Shown: positions 34,225-43,193 of the stretch, in pieces
Layout: every line of letters begins with the position of its first letter
Numbering within the stretch: position 1 is the first letter of the stretch
DNA from: Spirochaetales bacterium
GTDB taxonomy: Bacteria; Spirochaetota; Spirochaetia; DSM-2461
Assembly (NCBI GenBank): GCA_022360655.1
Contig: JAKSCK010000243.1
Location: forward strand, 1-53,793
Reading direction: 5' to 3'
DNA length: 53,793 nt
The notes under the pieces: generated by a model
Told to the model about the DNA's origin: nothing
Databases searched by the model: none
What the model saw: the letters and a program-made list of their open reading frames with translations, nothing else
Made by a program: the position numbers and the translations under genes

Positions 34225-34245
34225 ATCGATAACATTATATCGATA
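34224..34245 (+). promoter_or_regulatory. Inverted repeat at the transcription start, candidate operator
   Basis: TATCGATA occurs twice (34224-34231 and 34238-34245) with a 6-nt spacer; each copy is itself palindromic. The element covers the expected transcription start, the usual place for a repressor operator. PadR, encoded just upstream, is a plausible binder. Confidence 0.5.
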
Positions 34246-34291
34246 AATCGTTCTCTTGATGATTGTTTCTTCAAGAAGCGAAGGAGTGCAT

Positions 34292-35449
34292 ATGTCCGTC
34301 ATGTCTTTTTCTATTCCCCGCGATATTGTCTATGGTGAAGGTGCCATGGAGCGTCTCTCTACCCTGGGTGGTACAAAGGCGGCCATTGTTACTGGTGGAA
34401 GTTCCATGAAGCGCTTTGGTTTTCTAGAAGCCGCACAGGATCTTTTGGCCAAGGGTGGCATGAAATCCATCATCATTGATGGGGTGGAGCCCAATCCTTC
34501 TGTTGAAACCGTTCAGCGTGGGGCTCAGGAAATGCGAGATTTTGAGCCGGACTGGATTGTGGCCATTGGTGGTGGTTCTGCCATGGATGCCGCTAAAGTG
34601 ATGTGGTGTTTCTATGAGCATCCAGAACTGAGCTTTGAAGAAATCATTGAACCCGGTTCCATGCCTGGTTTGCGCAATAAGGCGCGCTTTGTGGCCATCC
34701 CTTCCACCAGTGGAACAGCATCAGAGATCACCGCATTCTCTGTCATCACGGACACCAAAAATCACATCAAATACCCCATTGTTGCGGCTGATATGGTTCC
34801 TGATCTGGCCATACTTGATCCTGCACTTCCTGCCAAGATGCCTGCCCATGTCACCGCCCATACGGGTATGGACGTGATGTGTCATGCCGTGGAGGCCTTG
34901 GCTTCAACAGCCGCCACCTGTTTCACCACACCCTATGCTCTTCAGGCCATTGATTTGGTTCTTAAGAATCTGCCCAAGGCTTACGCCAATGGGGATGATA
35001 TGGCTGCACGAACAGAGATGCATAATGCCTCCTCCTTGGCAGGCATGGCCTTTACCAATGCTTCATTAGGTTTGGTGCATTCCCTGGCCCATAAAATTGG
35101 TGGTGAGTTTGGAGTCACGCATGGTTTGGCCAATGCGATTCTTCTTCCCTACATCATTGATTTCAACCGCAGTTTCACAGAAAGCTATGCCCAGGGTGAG
35201 GCCCTTCTGGGTGTTGAAGATTTGGCCCAGGCTATTCGGGAAATGAACAGCTCCTTGGGTATCCCCGCCACTTTTGCCGAATGTGATGAGGTGGATTTTG
35301 CTGAGGAGAAGTTCTTAGAGGTTTTGGATCGGATGAGTTCCAATGCCCATGGCGACCCCTGCACCCTCACCAATCCTGGTACTCCCACAGTGGCTGATGT
35401 GAAGGCCATATATGAGGCGGCATACTACGGCCGCTCCATGAAGAAATAG
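34292..35449 (+). CDS. Iron-dependent alcohol dehydrogenase (group III)
   Basis: The 385-residue cytoplasmic enzyme oxidises alcohols or reduces aldehydes with NAD(P)H. The cofactor motif GGGSAMDAAK is at 93-102. Metal ligands are Asp194 and His198 (GMDVMCHAVEAL), His263 (GLVHSLAH) and His277 (GVTHG), the full set seen in FucO-type enzymes. The ATG at 34292 has GGAG 6 nt upstream. It is a single-gene unit with its own promoter and a strong terminator. Substrate is not determined; butanol- or lactaldehyde-type activity is possible. Confidence 0.93.
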   Translation: MSVMSFSIPRDIVYGEGAMERLSTLGGTKAAIVTGGSSMKRFGFLEAAQDLLAKGGMKSIIIDGVEPNPSVETVQRGAQEMRDFEPDWIVAIGGGSAMDAAKVMWCFYEHPELSFEEIIEPGSMPGLRNKARFVAIPSTSGTASEITAFSVITDTKNHIKYPIVAADMVPDLAILDPALPAKMPAHVTAHTGMDVMCHAVEALASTAATCFTTPYALQAIDLVLKNLPKAYANGDDMAARTEMHNASSLAGMAFTNASLGLVHSLAHKIGGEFGVTHGLANAILLPYIIDFNRSFTESYAQGEALLGVEDLAQAIREMNSSLGIPATFAECDEVDFAEEKFLEVLDRMSSNAHGDPCTLTNPGTPTVADVKAIYEAAYYGRSMKK

Positions 35450-35468
35450 TTCCAACCTGTTTGAGATT

Positions 35469-35500
35469 GACCCCCGGCTTCCACGCCGGGGGTCGTTTTT
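35469..35500 (+). terminator. Intrinsic terminator of the alcohol dehydrogenase gene
   Basis: GACCCCCGGC (35469-35478) and GCCGGGGGTC (35485-35494) with loop TTCCAC are followed by GTTTTT. It is the best-formed member of the GACCCCGGC hairpin family in this window. Confidence 0.9.
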
Positions 35501-35542
35501 GTCTCTCTTGAAATTACACAATAAACACAATAAAGTGAAAAA

Positions 35543-36169
35543 ATGGAATTTAAAGGGAAGAGTTTGCGCACTCGGATGCGCATCTTGGATGCAGCAGAAC
35601 CGCTTCTCAAGCGATTGGGCCTTGCGGGTTTGCGAATGGAAACCCTGGCCTCTCATCTGGGTGTGAGTAAGAAGACTCTGTACAACCATTTCCCTGGGGG
35701 AAAACGAGAAATTTGGCGTTTATGTGTAGAACGGCGAATGGAAGAATCCTCTCAGCATTTATTCACTGCCATGCGGGATGCCTCCCGTGGTTTTGTCGAG
35801 CGGGGCATTGACCTGATTCGTATTGGTCAAGAGGCCACGGAAGAGCTCTACGGTCCCAATGGATTGGTGGCTCCTGGGGCTGATGCGGATTACTATCTTC
35901 CCGAACATAAACAACAACTTGTGGAAGGGCTGGAAGGCTTTTTTGCCGAAGGGGTTTCTCTGGGAGTCCTCCGTTCCAATATTCCTCTTCATGCTCTATC
36001 AACCGCTGTGGTCACCCTGATTCTCGAGTGGGGCAGGGAAGGTGGTCCGTCCTTAGACAACGGCGGCGCTTCTCTCCCAGTCTTTGTCGAAACCGTTTTG
36101 CTCTGTGGCATTTTGAGTGAAGACAGCCGGCATCGTTACGTTCAACGATTCAAGGAAGGTTCTCAATGA
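35543..36169 (+). CDS. TetR family repressor of the efflux operon
   Basis: The 208-residue protein has a standard TetR HTH (RMRILDAAEPLLKRLGLAG, then LASHLGVSKKTLYNHFPGG at about 36-54) and a helical ligand-binding region. It is the first gene of a unit with the membrane-fusion protein and the RND/outer-membrane fusion, with its stop overlapping the next start, so it likely represses the operon including itself. The leader has two ACACAATAA copies (35516-35535) that could be part of the control region. Inducer unknown. Confidence 0.88.
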   Translation: MEFKGKSLRTRMRILDAAEPLLKRLGLAGLRMETLASHLGVSKKTLYNHFPGGKREIWRLCVERRMEESSQHLFTAMRDASRGFVERGIDLIRIGQEATEELYGPNGLVAPGADADYYLPEHKQQLVEGLEGFFAEGVSLGVLRSNIPLHALSTAVVTLILEWGREGGPSLDNGGASLPVFVETVLLCGILSEDSRHRYVQRFKEGSQ

Positions 36170-37227
36170 AAACGTCATCCCGTGTGTTTTTACAAATCCT
36201 AGTGCTTCTTGCCATCTTGGCTCCTGTTGGTGGTTTCTGGTGGTTTCGCCAGCATCAAAATCCTCAAGCACAGGAGGCTTTGCCCAAACCCGTGCGGGTT
36301 GTGATTCCCCAGCGTGGAGATTTGGAACGTTGGGTGAAAGCCTCAGGGATTTTGGCTTCAGAAAATCAGGTGACCTTGGTTCCCAAAGTCTCAGGTTCGG
36401 TGGAATCCTTGCTGGTGAAGGTGGGGGATGCTGTTGGAATTGGGATGCCCGTGGCCGACATTGAACGGGAGGCCTATGCTCTGGATTTGCGTCGTGCTCA
36501 AGCCGCACAAACACAGGCCGCATCCACTTGGGAGCGCATTGATAGGCTCTATAAAACCGGGAATGCCACACGTCAGGACTGGGAGGATGCTCGGGCGGCA
36601 AGAGATGCCACGGATGCCCAGGCCTCTTCCGCTCAGATGCGCTATGACTGGTCCCGTTTAACCAGTCCCATTGATGGTGTGGTCCTGGTGCGTCATGTGA
36701 ATGAGGGAGCCCTGGTGGCACCAGAAGCCCGTACACCAGTGTACACTTTGGGTTCGCTTGATGCATTGGAAGTGACATTGAACATACCGTCTGGACGGTA
36801 TGAAGAATTCTCTCAAGGGGTGGAGGCTGTGCGTTTGATACCAGCCAGTTCGCCTTCCATCGTTCTTGAGGCTCAAGTCAACACCATTTCTCCATGGGTG
36901 AATCCCAAAACCCGAAGCTTTGAAGTGGTGTGCTCTTTTGCCAATTCGGATGATCTGTTGCGACCTGGGATGCTGATGGATGCCCAAATCATTCTTTCCA
37001 CAGAATATGGAGTTTTGATGGTGGAGGAAGAGGTTCTGGTGAATGGAAATGCACTCTGGGTTGTGAGGGAGGGGCGGGCTCAGAAGATTGTATTGGATGA
37101 GGTGGAAATTCACCAAGGAGCGCTCAAACTTCCCGATTCTTTTGATCAGCTTCAGGTGGTGGTCGAAGGCCAGCACTTCCTCCGAGAGGGGGAAGAGGTG
37201 AGCATTCTGGAGGAGCAAATTCTGTGA
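36166..37227 (+). CDS. RND efflux membrane-fusion (periplasmic adaptor) protein
   Basis: The 353-residue adaptor has an N-terminal membrane anchor (about 8-27) and split lipoyl halves (NQVTLVPKVSGSVESLLVKV, then YDWSRLTSPIDGVVLVRHVN). A hairpin lies between them (about 100-150) and beta-barrel/membrane-proximal domains form the C-terminus. It bridges the inner-membrane pump and the outer-membrane channel, both of which are in the next gene. The ATG overlaps the TetR stop as ATGA, and its own stop overlaps the next GTG. Confidence 0.92.
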   Translation: MKTSSRVFLQILVLLAILAPVGGFWWFRQHQNPQAQEALPKPVRVVIPQRGDLERWVKASGILASENQVTLVPKVSGSVESLLVKVGDAVGIGMPVADIEREAYALDLRRAQAAQTQAASTWERIDRLYKTGNATRQDWEDARAARDATDAQASSAQMRYDWSRLTSPIDGVVLVRHVNEGALVAPEARTPVYTLGSLDALEVTLNIPSGRYEEFSQGVEAVRLIPASSPSIVLEAQVNTISPWVNPKTRSFEVVCSFANSDDLLRPGMLMDAQIILSTEYGVLMVEEEVLVNGNALWVVREGRAQKIVLDEVEIHQGALKLPDSFDQLQVVVEGQHFLREGEEVSILEEQIL

Positions 37228-40200
37228 GAATTTCCGACTATGCCATCAAGCACCCGGCGGTCATCGGGATCATCCTTATTTCCTTGGCTCTCTTTGGTTT
37301 ACTCTCTGCTGGAGGAATGGGGAGGGAGCTCCTTTCCAACATTGATATGCCAGAAATCCTGGTGTTTTCTGTGTATCCCGGCGCTTCGCCAGAGGTGGTG
37401 GAGCGGGATGTGACGGATGTGTTGGAAGAGGAACTCACTCTGATTTCCGATGTGCGACGTCTCTCTTCGGAGTCCCATGATGGATATTCTCTCATTTTTG
37501 TTTCTCTCAACTGGAATGCAGACAAGGAAGCAAAAAAGAATGATGTCCGGGATAAAATTGCCAATGTATCGGCTTCTCTTCCAGAAGGATTATCAGGAAC
37601 TCCGCGAGTTTTTGAGCTCGGCACATCCAGTCTTCCCATTTACACCTGCACCATCGAGTCCTCAATGGAGGATTCATTATTGGCTCGTTATCTGGAAGAA
37701 GATGTGGTACCGCGGTTCAGTCGAATCCCAGATGTCTCGGCAGTATATGCTCGAGGGGTTGAAGAGCCGGCTGTTCGTGTCACGTTGTCTCCAGAAGCCT
37801 TGGAAAGTTCGGGACTAACGGCTCTTGAGGTTTATGGAGCATTAAAACGCGCCCAGGCAAGTGTTCCTGCTGGCGATGTTCGTGTGGGGCCAGATCGTCT
37901 TTCCCTCCAATCCTCCGGTGACTTTGAAACCATCCATGATATTGGCCAGCAAAGTGTGGGATATGGGGATGAAGGGACACCCATTCGAGTTGGAGACCTG
38001 GCCCGAATAAATATGGGAACCATGGATGCGGAATTCCGTGTTCTTTCCCAGGGTGGTTCTGGTGTGGCTTTGGATTTGCTGAAACGTCCAGGAGGGGATA
38101 CCGAGGCCCTGATTCAAGCGGCACAAAAACTCCAAAAGCAGATTGAAGAAGAAAGTGGAGGGGCCGTTCATTTCACACCGGTTTTAGATGATGCTCAAAC
38201 CATTTCTCTCACCCTCTCATCTGTAGCTCAATCGGCCTGGGTGGGAGGCTTGCTTGCCGTCCTTGTTCTGCTGCTTTTTTTGCATGACTTTCGAGCGGCC
38301 TTTGTTGTGTCCCTCTGCATACCCTTCACTGTGATGGTGGTGTTCATTCTGATGAGGGCTCGGGGAATGACCCTCAATATGATGACCTTGGCCGGCATCA
38401 TGGTTTCTGTGGGCATGATGGTGGATTCCTCCATTGTGATTTTGGAAAACACGGTCCGCCATAGACAGTTCGGCTTAGATCCTCAGGCGGCGGCTTCCAA
38501 AGGTGCAGGAGAAGTAGGTGGGGCGGTTTTGGCATCCACCACCACATCCATTTCCGTGTTCTTGCCCATTCTTTTTCTCCCCGGGCTTGTGGGAGCCATT
38601 CTGGAAGATGTCTCCTGGGTTTTGGTGTTTTCTCTTGGAGCCTCTGCGATCACGGCAGTCATCATTGTCCCCTGGTTGGCCTCCCGCATACTCGGTGATG
38701 AAAGCCATCAAGCAAGGGGTTGGTTTGGCCGGTTTGGGGTGAAATTTGACGCGTTCTTTGAAGCCTTGGCCCGTCGATACCGCCATGCACTTTCGGTTGC
38801 TTTGAATCGAAAAACCTATGTCATTCTGTTTGCCTGCATCACCATTCTGGCCTCCCTTGGAGTGATGGCACTGGTGGGAGGGGAGTTCATGAGTTTTCCA
38901 GACATGAATGAACTGGAAATGAGCATTCGATTCCCTGCTGGTTTTGCTCTGGAAGACACCGAATCCAAATTGGCGGAAATTGCCCAAGTTGTTCGGCGAG
39001 AAGTTCCGGAAATTGAAGCTGATCTTTGGTATGCCGGTTTGAAGGATGCGGCTGCCATCATTGATCAGGGGAACCCTTCCACGGGATATGGACGAATCCG
39101 CTTGATTCGCGCCAAGGAGCGGGAACGGTCTGTCTTCACAATTGTGAATGAACTCAATCGAATCCTTGCCACAGAGATTCCAGATGCCGATATTGCTGTG
39201 CGTAATGGTGGACTTGCTAAAAAACTGAATTATGCCACAGAGGGAGCCGGGTTCCGGGTGGAGCTGACAGGATCCAGTTGGGATGATGTGTTGGAATCGG
39301 CTCAAGCGGTTGAAGCCCTTATTCAAAAGGATCCTCTGGTCACCAAAACAGAGTTGGATGTGCGGCTTGATCGGGAGTTACTCTCCCTGAATTTGGATCG
39401 GGAACAAATGAATCGGCTTGCGGTCAATGCCGCTCATGCGGGTATGAACCTCCGCATTCTTTTTGCTGGAGAAAAAGTGGGGAATCTCCGGGATGATGAT
39501 GTCACCTATCCTGTTCTTCTGGATTCGGAGTTTTTGAATCGTCGGTGGGAAGAGGGAATTGAAGGGAGAATCCAGGTGAGAAATGGAGCCGGTGATGCCA
39601 TTCCCTATACCGCCTTTTCTCGAACTCAGCGGCAATCCACTGCAGACCGCATTCCCCGGGTGGATCGACTTCCTTCCATTACGGTGGAGGGACTTCTTTC
39701 AGATTCAGATCTCACAGCTGTACGAGGACGTTTGCTTCCTCAGCTCGAATCCGCCAATTTCCCATCGGGTGTGGAATGGCGAATCGCCGGTGCAGCGGAC
39801 TTGATGGGGAACACCTTCCGTGATTTGGGAATGGCTCTGGCCGTTTCAGTCTTCCTGGTATACGCCGTGATGGTGGTGCAGTTTGAACGTTTTGCCCAAC
39901 CCTTCATCATCATGGGTGCAGTTCCTTTTGTTCTCATCGGAGTGGCCCTGGCCCTGGCGGCCTTTGGAACCCGCGTCACCATGATGAGTCTCTTTGGTGT
40001 TATTGCTCTGGGAGGGATGGTGGTGAATAATGCCATTGTTCTTGTGGACTTTACAAATCAACGACGAAGCGATGGACTTGGAATTCGGGAGGCTCTTCTG
40101 GAAGCCTCACAGATTCGATTAAAACCCATCTTGATGACCACTCTCACAACTCTGCTTGGATTGATTCCTCTGGCCTTTGCCATGGGGGAGGGCTCACAAA

Positions 40201-41732
40201 TTTATGCCCCTCTGGGGCAGGTGATTGGTGGTGGACTACTCACTTCAACACTCATCACATTGTTCCTTGTTCCCATCCTGTATGAGATTTTAGAACAGCG
40301 CAGAGATCGTCGAAAATCCTCTGGTCATGGCCGCCATGCCTCCGCTTTGGTTCTTTTCTTCCTCCTTGGTGGACTTGTGGCTCCACCATTTGCTCTTGAT
40401 GCACAGGAGAATCAAAGCTCCAGTACTCCTGAATCATGGGATGTGAACCATCTGATGGCTCGTGCTCTTGAACAGGATCCAGAGCTCCTTTCCTTGATGG
40501 CAGAATCCGAGGCTGCACGGGCTCAGTGGAAGGGAGCCAAAGCGGAATGGGGACCCCGACTCTCTGTGGATGTGGGAACCTCCTATGTGAGTGATCCGTT
40601 CCTTGTTGTGGAACCTGGAGCTTTGGGAACCATCCCTTCTCCCCCTCCCATGCCCAGTGTTCAGCTTCCAGGAGAGCGCTTAGAACTTGGAGGGAAAACC
40701 AATGATTTTCGTTATGATGCCAAAGTGGTGTTGGAACAGCCTCTTCTCACCTGGGGGAAAATTTCTGGAGCAGTGAAAGCGGCAGATGGGGGAAGACGGG
40801 CTGCACAATGGTTGCAAGCGGCTCGAGAGCGTGATTTGCGTGTGGGCATCACCAGTGGAATGGAATCCTTGGCCCTTGTGGAAATGATGCTGAATGTGGT
40901 GAATGAGCAGCGTCAGCTTGGGGACAGGCTCATTGAACTCACCAAAGAAAATTTTGAAGAAGGGTTTCTTCTTGAAACAGAATACCGGGAAACTCGAGAT
41001 CGATTGCAGCAAATCCTTCTTGCCAAAACAGCATTAGAAAAAGAACGTCGGGATCTTCTTTTGGGTTTGGAGCGCATCACTGGAATTGTTCATCTTGAAG
41101 AGACCAACTTAATCCTTCCAACGGTTTCCCTTGATTTTGCTCTCTATTCACTTCCATCCGTGGAGGAACTCAGCGCACGAATCCTTGGGGAAAATTTTGA
41201 AGTACTAGCCCTTGCAGCAGCAGAAGATGCCGCCAGGGGAGAATTTTCGATGGCCCGAGGCCAGGCTTTAGGAAAACCGGACATTGCTTTGCGTGGGGAG
41301 TTTGGCTATGGGGGAGGTTACGGGCGAGAACCTGATCACCTCGATGGCACTTGGATTGTGACCCTGGGAGCCCAAACCACGGTGTTTGATTCAGGTCGAT
41401 CCCGCAACTCCATTCGTGCCGCAGAATCCCGTTTGCGTTCTGCAACTCAAAAAAGAGAAGCAGGACAGCGGCAGATCATTGCCCATCTGAAATCTCTTCT
41501 CTATTCCCTGAATTTGCATCAGCAGAACATCGAGTATTATCAAAGTCTTGAAGAAACGGATGCGGCCAGAGCCGCAGAAAATCGTCTTTCATGGGAATCC
41601 GGATATGGGCGTGAAGAGGCTTGGCTTTTGGCTGAACTGGATCAAATGGAGGCTCAGCTCAAGGAGCAACGGGAATGGCTTCTCTATCTGCAAGAGGATC
41701 GACAGGCCCGAGGAATCACCGGTTTACTCTGA
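37224..41732 (+). CDS. RND efflux pump fused to a TolC-type outer-membrane factor
   Basis: One uninterrupted frame of 1502 codons contains two normally separate proteins. Residues 1 to about 1030 form an AcrB-type RND pump with 12 membrane helices. TM4 has GMMVDSSIVILEN with the proton-relay Asp401, and the second Asp is Ser as in many HAE1-like pumps. Residues about 1075-1502 are an outer-membrane efflux protein (HLMARALEQDPELLSLMAES, then LEQPLLTWGKISGAVKAADG, TELTKE-like helices and YSLNLHQQNIEYYQ). Between them, residues 1032-1061 read as basic residues then a hydrophobic leader (ASALVLFFLLGGLVAPP, FALDAQ), like an internal signal peptide. No stop and no ATG/GTG with a ribosome-binding site separates the parts. 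Start is GTG 37224, overlapping the adaptor stop. Confidence 0.88.
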   Translation: MRISDYAIKHPAVIGIILISLALFGLLSAGGMGRELLSNIDMPEILVFSVYPGASPEVVERDVTDVLEEELTLISDVRRLSSESHDGYSLIFVSLNWNADKEAKKNDVRDKIANVSASLPEGLSGTPRVFELGTSSLPIYTCTIESSMEDSLLARYLEEDVVPRFSRIPDVSAVYARGVEEPAVRVTLSPEALESSGLTALEVYGALKRAQASVPAGDVRVGPDRLSLQSSGDFETIHDIGQQSVGYGDEGTPIRVGDLARINMGTMDAEFRVLSQGGSGVALDLLKRPGGDTEALIQAAQKLQKQIEEESGGAVHFTPVLDDAQTISLTLSSVAQSAWVGGLLAVLVLLLFLHDFRAAFVVSLCIPFTVMVVFILMRARGMTLNMMTLAGIMVSVGMMVDSSIVILENTVRHRQFGLDPQAAASKGAGEVGGAVLASTTTSISVFLPILFLPGLVGAILEDVSWVLVFSLGASAITAVIIVPWLASRILGDESHQARGWFGRFGVKFDAFFEALARRYRHALSVALNRKTYVILFACITILASLGVMALVGGEFMSFPDMNELEMSIRFPAGFALEDTESKLAEIAQVVRREVPEIEADLWYAGLKDAAAIIDQGNPSTGYGRIRLIRAKERERSVFTIVNELNRILATEIPDADIAVRNGGLAKKLNYATEGAGFRVELTGSSWDDVLESAQAVEALIQKDPLVTKTELDVRLDRELLSLNLDREQMNRLAVNAAHAGMNLRILFAGEKVGNLRDDDVTYPVLLDSEFLNRRWEEGIEGRIQVRNGAGDAIPYTAFSRTQRQSTADRIPRVDRLPSITVEGLLSDSDLTAVRGRLLPQLESANFPSGVEWRIAGAADLMGNTFRDLGMALAVSVFLVYAVMVVQFERFAQPFIIMGAVPFVLIGVALALAAFGTRVTMMSLFGVIALGGMVVNNAIVLVDFTNQRRSDGLGIREALLEASQIRLKPILMTTLTTLLGLIPLAFAMGEGSQIYAPLGQVIGGGLLTSTLITLFLVPILYEILEQRRDRRKSSGHGRHASALVLFFLLGGLVAPPFALDAQENQSSSTPESWDVNHLMARALEQDPELLSLMAESEAARAQWKGAKAEWGPRLSVDVGTSYVSDPFLVVEPGALGTIPSPPPMPSVQLPGERLELGGKTNDFRYDAKVVLEQPLLTWGKISGAVKAADGGRRAAQWLQAARERDLRVGITSGMESLALVEMMLNVVNEQRQLGDRLIELTKENFEEGFLLETEYRETRDRLQQILLAKTALEKERRDLLLGLERITGIVHLEETNLILPTVSLDFALYSLPSVEELSARILGENFEVLALAAAEDAARGEFSMARGQALGKPDIALRGEFGYGGGYGREPDHLDGTWIVTLGAQTTVFDSGRSRNSIRAAESRLRSATQKREAGQRQIIAHLKSLLYSLNLHQQNIEYYQSLEETDAARAAENRLSWESGYGREEAWLLAELDQMEAQLKEQREWLLYLQEDRQARGITGLL

Positions 41733-41751
41733 AATGACCAATCCATGAAAA

Positions 41752-41776
41752 GAAGAGGAAGGTGGTCTTCCTCTTC
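41752..41776 (+). terminator. Hairpin after the efflux operon
   Basis: GAAGAGGAAG (41752-41761) and CTTCCTCTTC (41767-41776) form a perfect 10-bp stem with loop GTGGT, 20 nt after the pump-fusion stop. It lacks a T-tail (CCCC follows), but its position supports termination. Confidence 0.6.
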
Positions 41777-41808
41777 CCCAGAACCCAGAATTGGGCAAAT
41801 ATGGCGGT

Positions 41809-43023
41809 ATGCACAGAAGTCCCATACCCCAGAATCCCGCAGAGAAGAACACATTTTATATTGATACTGTTCGTCAGGGGATGGATGGATTGATTCATCC
41901 CCTGATGGATTCCTTGTTTCTCATCATTGCCATTCGATTTTTCTCCGTGGGTGATTTTTGGAAGGCCCTCATTTCTGCCGCTGGATTCATTGGATATTTG
42001 CTCTCTGCTCCCCTGGTCTCATTTGTGAATACCGGATTGCATCGCCGCTCTCGTGTCCTTGCAGGGTTAACAGGCCTTGTGGCCCTTTGTTTAATTCTTG
42101 CAGCCTTTTCCCCTTCCGCCATTTTCTTTGCGCTGGCTGCAACCTGTGTTGGGACCTTTGTGAATATTCGCCAGCCGTTCTTTACAGATTTGTATCGCGC
42201 GGCCTATTCCGAGGATTTGCGAGCGCGACGAATTTCTGTTGGATTGCGCATCAACTTGGTTGTGGCCTTGTTGGCAGGATTTGCCTATGGGAAATTCTTA
42301 GATACCCAATTGGCCTCTTGGCCATTCTTGCTCCTCTTTGTTGCTCTTGTGTTTCTTCTTTGCGCTTTTTTGCTAGCCTTACTTCCAGGCCTGGGGGAGC
42401 AACCAGAGAAAAAACAAGCCCAAAAACCCACCATCTCCCCCCTCAAGGCCTTTAAGAATCCCATGTTTCTCTATGTGCAGGCGGCTTGGATGCTTGTGGG
42501 GTTTGGCAACCTTTGGACCCTTCCACTCCGGGCTGTGTACCTCACAGAAGAGGGACGAGGACTTGGATTCTCTCCCTTTCTCACCACCATGATTCTGGTT
42601 GTGATACCCGCAGGAGTGCGACTTTTGGTGAATCCTCTCTGGGCCCGGCTTTACCGCCGGTGGAGTTTTCCTCTTTTTCGTCTCACCATTAATCTGTTTT
42701 TTGCCCTGGGAATTCCCCTCTATTTTTTCTCTGATTCCCTTGGTTGGATTGCACTGGCTTCCATTCTTTTTGGCATTGGATTCTCCGGATCTCCCTTCAT
42801 CTGGCAACTCTGGGTGACACGGATTGCCACTTCACAGGAGGTTCGCTCCTATCAGTCTGCCCATGCCTTTTTGGCAGGAATTCGAGGTCTATTGGCGCCA
42901 TTTCTTGGATTGTGGGCACTCAATGGTCTCAGCTTCCTCCAAATCGGTCTCATCTCTGGTGGAATGATTCTTCTTTCAGCTCTGATGATGCTCCCCCTTC
43001 TCAGCGCTCAAAGACGTTTTTAA
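41809..43023 (+). CDS. MFS family transporter
   Basis: The protein of about 404 residues has twelve predicted membrane segments in two halves, a short charged central loop (EQPEKKQAQKPTISPLK at about 200-216) and a small cytoplasmic N-terminus (MHRSPIPQNPAEKN). I recognise no substrate-specific motif. The ATG at 41809 and the TTG at 41791 are both possible and neither has a clear ribosome-binding site. It follows the efflux operon but is separated by a hairpin, so it may be a separate unit. Confidence 0.78.
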   Translation: MHRSPIPQNPAEKNTFYIDTVRQGMDGLIHPLMDSLFLIIAIRFFSVGDFWKALISAAGFIGYLLSAPLVSFVNTGLHRRSRVLAGLTGLVALCLILAAFSPSAIFFALAATCVGTFVNIRQPFFTDLYRAAYSEDLRARRISVGLRINLVVALLAGFAYGKFLDTQLASWPFLLLFVALVFLLCAFLLALLPGLGEQPEKKQAQKPTISPLKAFKNPMFLYVQAAWMLVGFGNLWTLPLRAVYLTEEGRGLGFSPFLTTMILVVIPAGVRLLVNPLWARLYRRWSFPLFRLTINLFFALGIPLYFFSDSLGWIALASILFGIGFSGSPFIWQLWVTRIATSQEVRSYQSAHAFLAGIRGLLAPFLGLWALNGLSFLQIGLISGGMILLSALMMLPLLSAQRRF

Positions 43024-43042
43024 TTCCTTTTTACTCAGATCG

Positions 43043-43064
43043 ACCCCGGCCTGCTGGCCGGGGT
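43043..43064. terminator. GATCGACCCCGGCC hairpin after the MFS gene
   Basis: ACCCCGGCC (43043-43051) and GGCCGGGGT (43056-43064) with loop TGCT form a perfect stem. It is almost identical to the hairpin after GH116 (17163-17193), including the leading GATCG, and also lacks a plus-strand T-tail. Confidence 0.6.
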
Positions 43065-43193
43065 AAGAAAGACAACGCCTCCCTTTAAAGGAATTCTGAT
43101 TCAGTGTTGTTTTTTGCAAACTCGCTAAACTCACCCCACCAGTAGGGGCTCGCTCGCTTTACGGGCGTTTGGTGAAAACGGTACTATGGCACC

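Noticed and set aside
36053..36778. 241-residue minus-strand frame across the TetR and adaptor genes
   Set aside because: It crosses two real genes on the other strand; its composition is rich in Pro and His with no motif.
38475..39326. 283-residue open frame on the minus strand inside the RND gene
   Set aside because: It is antisense to an unmistakable RND domain and has the character of a shadow frame (low-complexity, no family features).
40321..40345. A separate start codon for the outer-membrane part of the pump fusion
   Set aside because: The two ATGs here are in another frame, and the in-frame TTG at 40347 has no ribosome-binding site and would truncate the leader's basic part.
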